Shown: positions 57,923 through 64,000 of the stretch, in pieces
Numbering within the stretch: the stretch's first letter is position 1
Layout of the letters: every line of letters begins with the position of its first letter
Position numbers and translations under genes: made by a program
Notes under the pieces: generated by a model
Told to the model about the DNA's origin: nothing
What the model saw: only the letters and a program-made list of their open reading frames with translations
Databases searched by the model: none
Assembly: GCA_025266875.1 (NCBI GenBank)
Contig: JALLLT010000017.1
Coordinates: 744,001 to 808,000 of the forward strand
Reading direction: 5' to 3'
Length of the DNA: 64,000 nt
Origin: Fennellomyces sp. T-0311
Lineage: Eukaryota; Mucoromycota; Mucoromycetes; Mucorales; Lichtheimiaceae

Positions 57923-60900
57923 CTATATCTGTAACTGTCTTTCAGTTGAGCGATGGCCTTTGTTGATGCTGTTTGTTCTATGGGCAGGTGATCCGGGTAT
58001 AATAAGTGGTGGTGGTTTCTTGGAAAGTTGCCTCTTCGTCTAATTTAAAGTGTCAATAACCACATATAGCAACATACAAAGAGACCTTACTTTCTTCGGT
58101 AACTTTTGTGATTCACTATTTGACGAAGCCGAGGCATACGGTGTATTTTCCTGTGACAATCTGGAATCGGAATTTGCAGCATTGCGTCGCGTTCGACGCG
58201 GTGTACCTATTGTTCCCAGTTTTTCTGCAATGCGGCCAAAGAAACGGGTTGACGTTCGAGCAAGTCCCATTGTTGCAGCACTTAATGCACGCGGCAAGCC
58301 GGGAGTAGCTTGTGGTGGCAACTGTGCAGCAGGATTCTTTTTGCTTTGAACCTTGACACTGCTGGTTGATTGGAGTGATGTGGTGCTTCCATTGACTTTG
58401 TTATTAAGCGAACCATGACGCGATAGTCTAAAGATCATGCTTTCCGTATTAACCGAGCCAGCGGCTAATGGAGGAAGCTGTTGTGAATTGTTCATTCCAG
58501 TGATGGTTGAATGGGTACTGTGTGTAGAAGGTGGTCGACGAGGCGTTTCATTCATTACCATCGGTTCTGACATGCGAAGTCGGCTCGGCAGAGATGCTTT
58601 TCTGCGCACAGCGCTTCGGAACATATCTTGGGGTGACGATACGCTTGTTGTTGGTGTTGGACCTTTGGGTAGTGGGTGATGATGATGGTGATTATGATGA
58701 TATTCGTCCTCAATCGCTTTGATACTCGTGAACGCCAGCATGGATGCGGATTTACCCATACGACTCTTTCGTTTCCATTGCTCCATGCCACTCGAACGGT
58801 CGTTCTTGGCCTGGGATCGTGCGGTAAGAATTGGCGTAGTGCATACGTCTTCAAACTTGTTATCTATCCCGATGGAGCGTAAACTATATTGCTGATACCG
58901 TCGTTGTGATCGAAAATCGGCAACAGTATTCGTGACAAAGTCGCAAAAGTCGCTGAGGCTCGCTTGCGATCGCATACCTGGGGAATTGATTACGCTACTT
59001 TGCGCAGATGAATGAGTGGGTGAATCTGTCACTACGTCATCCGAAGTATCGATGGAAAATGTGGTGCGTGGGGTATCGGGCTTATCGTGCACCGTATGGT
59101 TTCCACCCTGCGCATCTGACCGGGAAAAGGAACTACAAAGGCTGGTGCATGATGAAGAGCCATGTACATGTACTAATGGTTGCGTCGTTTGCGTAGCGCT
59201 CGAAGGTAAACTGAACGATGACACAAATAACTCTTCGACGGCGCTGCTAGATGTTTGACTCTCCTCAAACTCTTCTTTGGACCTTTTTACGGCACCGCGC
59301 AAAGAGTCCAGCCAGATGTGTTTTTCAGCGTCACACATGGCCGCGAATTCAATCGATTGGGTGTCGCTGAAAAGAAGCCAAGAGTGTGGAAGACTGGCTA
59401 GGGTTGCAGAGTCAGATATATAAAAGATCTTTTTAAAAGAACAAGCCCAGTCCATTCACACATACGCTGCTCGTCTGGGAGATCTTGGACGTCAAATGTA
59501 CGAAGTGGAAACCAGTGTCGCGGCTCGTATCGTTCATGTCTCTTGCCTTTGGCAATAATCATGTACGAGCTGAATAGCGCACATCCGAGACGTTTCACCT
59601 TTGTGCTTTCGGATAGGATCCGGATGTCCAAAGTGCCGATTAGGATACACGAACCAAGTACCCCGTAAAAGCGCTTGGAAGCAGCCTACAGTATATCTTA
59701 ATATGCGTTCAGCTTGGCATGCCTTAGATCATACATTGACCCAATCCGAATCCAGTCTGCTTAAAAACAATTTGGTCTTGCGTCTGGCTTCCATCCGCGA
59801 CTTCTCGGTGTTTAGGCGCAGGGCAACTCCGTGCATGACATTTAATGCCATCATAAGTGATTCGTGCTCCACAGTACCTGATTGGACCGTTTTGCTCATC
59901 GATTCGAGTATCAGCTTGTACTTCAGCAGTCGTTGGACGGGCTATGTACTTGTATGAGTATTGACGCATAAGCTTCACGATATCCTTTTTGCTTACCATG
60001 ATCATATAGTCTTCGAACATACGACGGCCATTCATATCATCCGTGGAACGCTTGAACCGATTCAGCTTCTCCAGTGCTTGCTGATAGGCGATGTTACTTG
60101 TCATGAGCTCCTTGTGGACTTCGGTAGCCCTGTCTTGGTAGATGCAGTAATCGATATACACATCGAATTTGTCGGCCTGCGCAGAAAATTAATCTGCCTG
60201 ATTTTGGACGCGTAACATGATTGTCAAACACTTACCCATTCGCAAAACTGGCGCGCAATTCGTATCAGGCGTTGATCAACTTGATCCCTCTTATCCTGCT
60301 CGACATGACTCGCTGACAAGAGTGCTTCAGAAAACTGTGTTTGGAACGTCAACACCTGACTGCAGTTACGAAACAGTCGCTCTTTCATACGATCCGGGAC
60401 ACAATTCACATCAGCAATCCCGCGGAAGAAGTGCTAATTGTACACTCATGTGAGTTACCAATGGGAAAAAGAGAAGGCTATAGCTTACATTAACAAGGTG
60501 GCTCAAATCCTTGCAATAGCTTGCTTCTGTGTCAATGAGCTCATGGATGGCACCTTGTCGTCTGCGAGCGTGACGTTCTGCGAGTGTTGTTGTTCCTGTG
60601 ATAGCTTCCTGGTTGGATTGAATAACAGGTTTGATGGGGCTTTCTTCTTCGTTTCTGTCAATAGCAGCTTTGATATCCACAGGTGATTCCACGACAGCTA
60701 CAGGCGATTCTCCAGCAATGGGTGATTCCACTGTTACTGGTGATACATCAATATCCGTTTCAATGTTGCTAAGAACCTGATCGACAATACGATGGATCGT
60801 TGCTGTGTCGACGCGAAGGATCAAGTCTCTGCCGAGCTGCGCGGCTGCTGTTGACGAGGGCAATGGATGATCGGAAGTTAATTTACTGTTTTTTGTTGGT

Positions 60901-61268
60901 AAAGGAGCATTCTTTTTTGCAGCTTTGGCAGCTGCCACGACAGCAGCAGCAGCAGCAGATATTTCAGCTTTTCGTTGACGCATTCTTTGCTGAGCCAAAT
61001 CATCGCTAACCAAAGACAATGCACTGTATCTCGCTTGTTGGTGTTGGACACCAAGATTGACGGTTGAAGAGGATGAGTATTCGGCGGTGACAAATGATGC
61101 AGAGTCGTCTGATATTGCTAGCGAAACGCTGCTTGCGGTTACTCCACCCAAAGAATCGGTTGATGCGTGTGCCTGATCTGCCATGCGCTGACCGGGCGAG
61201 ACGGAACCCGCGGGGCTTTTTTGCATATTGCTAGATGGATCTGAAGCATAATACAGCTCCTTGGTCAT
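57923..61268 (-). CDS. RhoGEF with DH and PH domains
   Basis: Exchange factor for a Rho-family GTPase, distinct from Cdc24. Seven exons (60489-61268, 60236-60433, 59997-60176, 59735-59941, 59466-59685, 58091-59397, 57923-58039) sum to 3009 nt, 1002 residues. The first 240 residues are Ser/Ala-rich. The DH domain (about 245-455) starts RRRQGAIHELIDTEASYCKD and includes NRFKRSTDDMNGRRMFEDY and PVQRLLKYKLILESM; the Lys usual before PVQR is Met here. The PH domain (about 475-620) has GCALFSSYMIIAKGKRHERY and FAAMCDAEKHIWLDSL. A long Ser/Thr-rich tail follows. No CNH or PB1 domain is seen, so it is not a Rom2-type or Cdc24-type protein. ATG 61268 was preferred over 61352, whose extra residues look like a pyrimidine-rich leader. 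Target GTPase unknown. Confidence 0.88.
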
Positions 61269-62761
61269 ATGGGTGAATGATATGGAAAGGTAAAAAGAGA
61301 CAATGGAAGAATAAAAAAGTGCGAGCTCCGTTTGATCTGGCAAAGCTGGCATGTCGGAAACTTATTAAGTGATTGGAACCTCTTTCCCAAAACAGAGCAT
61401 GCATAAGGAACCTGGAACAGTCTAAAGTTCGAGGCTCATAGTCAATATTTCGACAGTGCATGATCCACTGTGATATTATCATTGACCATACAATGAACTT
61501 GCAAACGTGCTACTTTTCGCTTTACTGCATATTTCGCGTTCAATTACCATGACGCATGAATTGTCAATTCAACGCATACATCGGTCGTAATTACAAGCTG
61601 CGGATAGCAGAAAAAAACTTAGAACAGGTACCTGTTATCCTTTCTCTCGGGTTGATTTGCCCCTTGTACATAGGATCACCACTGTTATGGTATATTACTA
61701 CCAAAAGCGACACAAGATCTGCACATTTTGCGTAGTATCTTAATAGCTATATTGCATTAATTTTCACGCATCTACTCACGCTTTTCCATTTGGCATCTCT
61801 GTCGATGCATTAATACGCTTACCGTCTTTAAAATCTAGGACAGTAAAATCATCTTTAATGTCTTATTTTTCAAATATGCCAACGAATCGTATCGCTTTGG
61901 TAGTTTGTATGCTTCTTTCAGCTAAACTGCCCATTATTCAATTACGTGCCATCAAGAAAATTATCCACGTCATATAAACTGTAATACATAATCCCTAACT
62001 TAGTTCTCCTTAATCACTTTAGTTAAAAAAAGTGCATTGATACGTAGTAATTTACAACGTACAAATTTTGCCTTGGTATTCATCATTGGTAGCACAATCG
62101 CAGGTTGTCCCATCTAGAAGAATACTTCGTGATCATACATTGTCCAGTATATTTCCGCTTAGCGCGTGGGCATGCTCTTCTCCTAGTTATCACCGAAATC
62201 TTTGAGAATTACTACAGGGACTGCTGTAGTCCTCCCGGCACTTTAGCAGAGTGGGTATACCTGGTGATATAAACTGTAATCCATTCCTCGGGCCCAAGAA
62301 ATACGTTGACAGAAAACCAAAGTAATGGTACCATGTTATAAAAAAGGCATCATTCGAAAAGAACCGTTGCCTGAATATGCTTATATTAGTTACGACACGT
62401 CGCCAAGTTACTGACGCGTTGCTGGGTTACACGGACAACAAATGCCTGAGGGTACTCCGCGTCAAAAGTTGATGCCTAAAATTAATAAAGTTGCCACCGG
62501 TGGTAAAACAGCACGAACTTGTTGTAACAGTAGAGAGAAACTAAAGTTTAGGGATAGATCGATGCCCACAATCCCCATCACATTCTTTGCGCGGGGGCAA
62601 TACACTTTCAAAAGCCAAAACTTTGATCAGAACCGAACGAAAGACTCAGTACAGAATGAAATTTGATTGGCTGAGCTTCTCTACCGACTGACGTCGTCGG
62701 GTGTGCACCCAGCTTCAGCGCTACCAAACAACAATAATAAACCCTCTTTAAATTACGCAGA
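61269..62761. other. Divergent promoter region
   Basis: About 1.5 kb between the RhoGEF and NDUFA6 start codons. An open frame at 62442-62666 ends 96 bp before NDUFA6 but has no recognisable domain, and I do not call it a gene. No repeat or RNA gene seen. Confidence 0.45.
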
Positions 62762-63362
62762 ATGGCTGCAGTTTTCTGTGTTTCCGCATTTGCAGAGACG
62801 ACTCTCTCGTCGCAATCACCTGCCGAAGCCACTCGCCGTGCTCTCTCTCTGTACAGAAAGTTCCAAAAATCGGTAAGCGCATGCCTTTTCAGTAATCGGA
62901 CAATTGGGGGTTCGCGTGTTTTTGCCTCCTAATGAGCCACACCTGACATTCTTGGCAACTGGAGTTGGGTCCTTGGAAAAAAAAAGGAGAGACATAGTTG
63001 GCCCAAGAGTTTAATGGGAGTCGGGTTGCTATGGGGGATTCCCAAAAGTAAAGTTTTGGGTAAGATTGGAAAGAAGCTAAATGAATTGTTTTGACTTATA
63101 GGTCCCAGAGATTCAGAAGCTTCACGAGCTGGATATCCCCATTGCGGCTTTGCGTGCCAAGATTCGCGAGGAATTCGAGAAGCATCGTTACGTCAAAGAT
63201 CTCCAAGTGCGTGACGTCTTGATCGCCAAGGGCCAAATGGAGTACCAAGAAACGATCAACGTGTGGAAGCAGCAGACGCATATCTACCGCTACTTTGCAG
63301 AGGAAGAGGCAGCACCAAAGCCAACCACATTCCTGGACAAATTTTACGAAGGCAGATCTTAG
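62762..63362 (+). CDS. NDUFA6: Complex I subunit NDUFA6 (B14, LYR family)
   Basis: Accessory subunit of mitochondrial NADH:ubiquinone oxidoreductase; binds the acyl-carrier protein through its LYR motif. Two exons (62762-62872, 63102-63362) sum to 372 nt, 123 residues, the normal size. The LYR motif is EATRRALSLYRKFQKS, just before a 229-nt intron, the longest in the window. The C-terminal part keeps the family pattern LQVRDVLIAKGQMEYQETIN, then VWKQQTHIYRYF and FLDKFYEG. No cleavable targeting peptide is obvious, as usual in this subunit. Confidence 0.92.
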
Positions 63363-63693
63363 ACAATGGGAAATACAATGCGCCTAGAAACATATCTCAG
63401 TGATGTAGGTCTCGTTTTTTAAAGGAGTTCGTGCGTGTCGTGAGCGAGAGTATGTGTGTGTGTGTTTTCGTCTCTAAGGAAACGTGTAATCTCCGTTTGG
63501 AGGAGTGCGGGTTTAAGGGCTTGGAGAGAATGGAAGTTTTCCATCGATCTATCCATAACCTTTTTCTGTGTATCTTTGAAATTACCCTGGCTACCAAGGG
63601 GCGGGTCTGAGAGCAGAAAGAGCCACTCTATTCCCTTTCCCTTTTCCAACGAGGGAATATTTTATTTTCCTTCCCTCTTCTGCTCTTCTCAAC
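63363..63693. other. Intergenic, GT/CT-rich
   Basis: Holds the NDUFA6 3' UTR and the leader of the next gene. A TG run lies near 63450-63465, and a CT-rich stretch (63630-63690) precedes the next ATG, as in several promoters of this window. Nothing else seen. Confidence 0.45.
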
Positions 63694-64000
63694 ATGGCTC
63701 CCATCCTTCACGGTCAGCACGAATCCCGCCTGTCGTTCCACGGTAACAACCTGTGGACTGACCTGTGGACCGACCTGATCAACGCTATTCGACCTATTCC
63801 CGCGCCTCCCTCACGATCCCGAAAAATAATGCACAATAGAATAGAGCCGCTCGAGACGATCGTCCACCAGCAGCAGGACGCCATCTTCGAGTCCTCGAAA
63901 TTCCAGACCGAGTACGTCTCGTTTCCAAGACTCGCCGAGGAAGACCAGCTGCAGGACGAAGACAGCCAAGATGAACGCGCTGCGCTTCAGCCCCCGGCAG
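63694..64000 (+). CDS. Unrecognised protein, 5' part (runs off the window)
   Basis: From ATG 63694 (context caacATGgct) the frame is open to the window end, 102 codons. The product starts MAPILHGQHESRLSFHG, has a near-exact repeat NLWTDLWTDL caused by a 12-bp tandem duplication, a Pro/Arg-rich segment (RPIPAPPSRSRK), and then an acidic stretch (EEDQLQDEDSQDERAA). C-ending codons are common in the first 40 codons. I cannot name a family. A small intron around 63825-63850 cannot be excluded. Confidence 0.45.
   Translation, partial: MAPILHGQHESRLSFHGNNLWTDLWTDLINAIRPIPAPPSRSRKIMHNRIEPLETIVHQQQDAIFESSKFQTEYVSFPRLAEEDQLQDEDSQDERAALQPPA

Noticed and set aside
62442..62666. Open frame just upstream of NDUFA6
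   Set aside because: It has no family resemblance, ends inside the likely promoter and lacks a convincing start context.

Overview
The window looks like nuclear DNA of a Mucoromycota fungus, most likely Mucorales. The genes are fungal orthologues cut by many short GT-AG introns (about 40-80 nt, one 229 nt). One gene is an IucA/IucC-type synthetase of the rhizoferrin kind, a siderophore typical of this group. The repeats are Ty3/gypsy and tnp2-type elements. Exon models were built by hand from splice sites and reading phase; where I give a protein length, the exon sum is divisible by three and no internal stop was seen.

Layout. 1-3.2 kb: 3' end of a Ty3/gypsy-like retrotransposon (integrase, an extra downstream reading frame, 3' LTR). 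4.2-7.9 kb: two minus-strand genes, a hot-dog acyl-CoA thioesterase and a PtdIns4P 5-kinase. 7.9-22 kb: repeat-rich, gene-poor island with hairpins, a PD-(D/E)XK-like family gene, a 651-bp inverted-repeat element, tnp2 fragments, an internally deleted tnp2-type element and a decayed two-gene tnp2 element with a repeat array between its divergent genes. 22.4-32.3 kb: UBR1 and CHO2, convergent. 33.2-36.4 kb: an unrecognised protein with eleven identical-spacing zinc ribbons. 36.8-39.9 kb: a rhizoferrin-synthetase-like gene and a decayed, centrally deleted second copy. 40.2-44.9 kb: compact housekeeping block NHP2, YIP1, TFIIB, DBF4. 44.9-51.5 kb: gene-poor, containing a decayed relic of the left-end retroelement. 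51.5-63.4 kb: CDC24, a CRAL-TRIO lipid-transfer-like protein, a steroid-reductase-family enzyme, a second RhoGEF and complex I subunit NDUFA6. 63.7 kb to the end: a partial unrecognised reading frame.

How it fits together. Several genes act in membrane lipid and polarity biology (PIP5K, CHO2, CDC24, a DH-PH RhoGEF, a CRAL-TRIO protein, an ER-type reductase, YIP1), but nothing shows that they are co-regulated; this is ordinary fungal gene order. The best candidate for something undescribed is the zinc-ribbon-array gene, which lies about 400 bp upstream of the siderophore synthetase in the same orientation. Its function is unknown to me. No rRNA, tRNA or CRISPR array was recognised.
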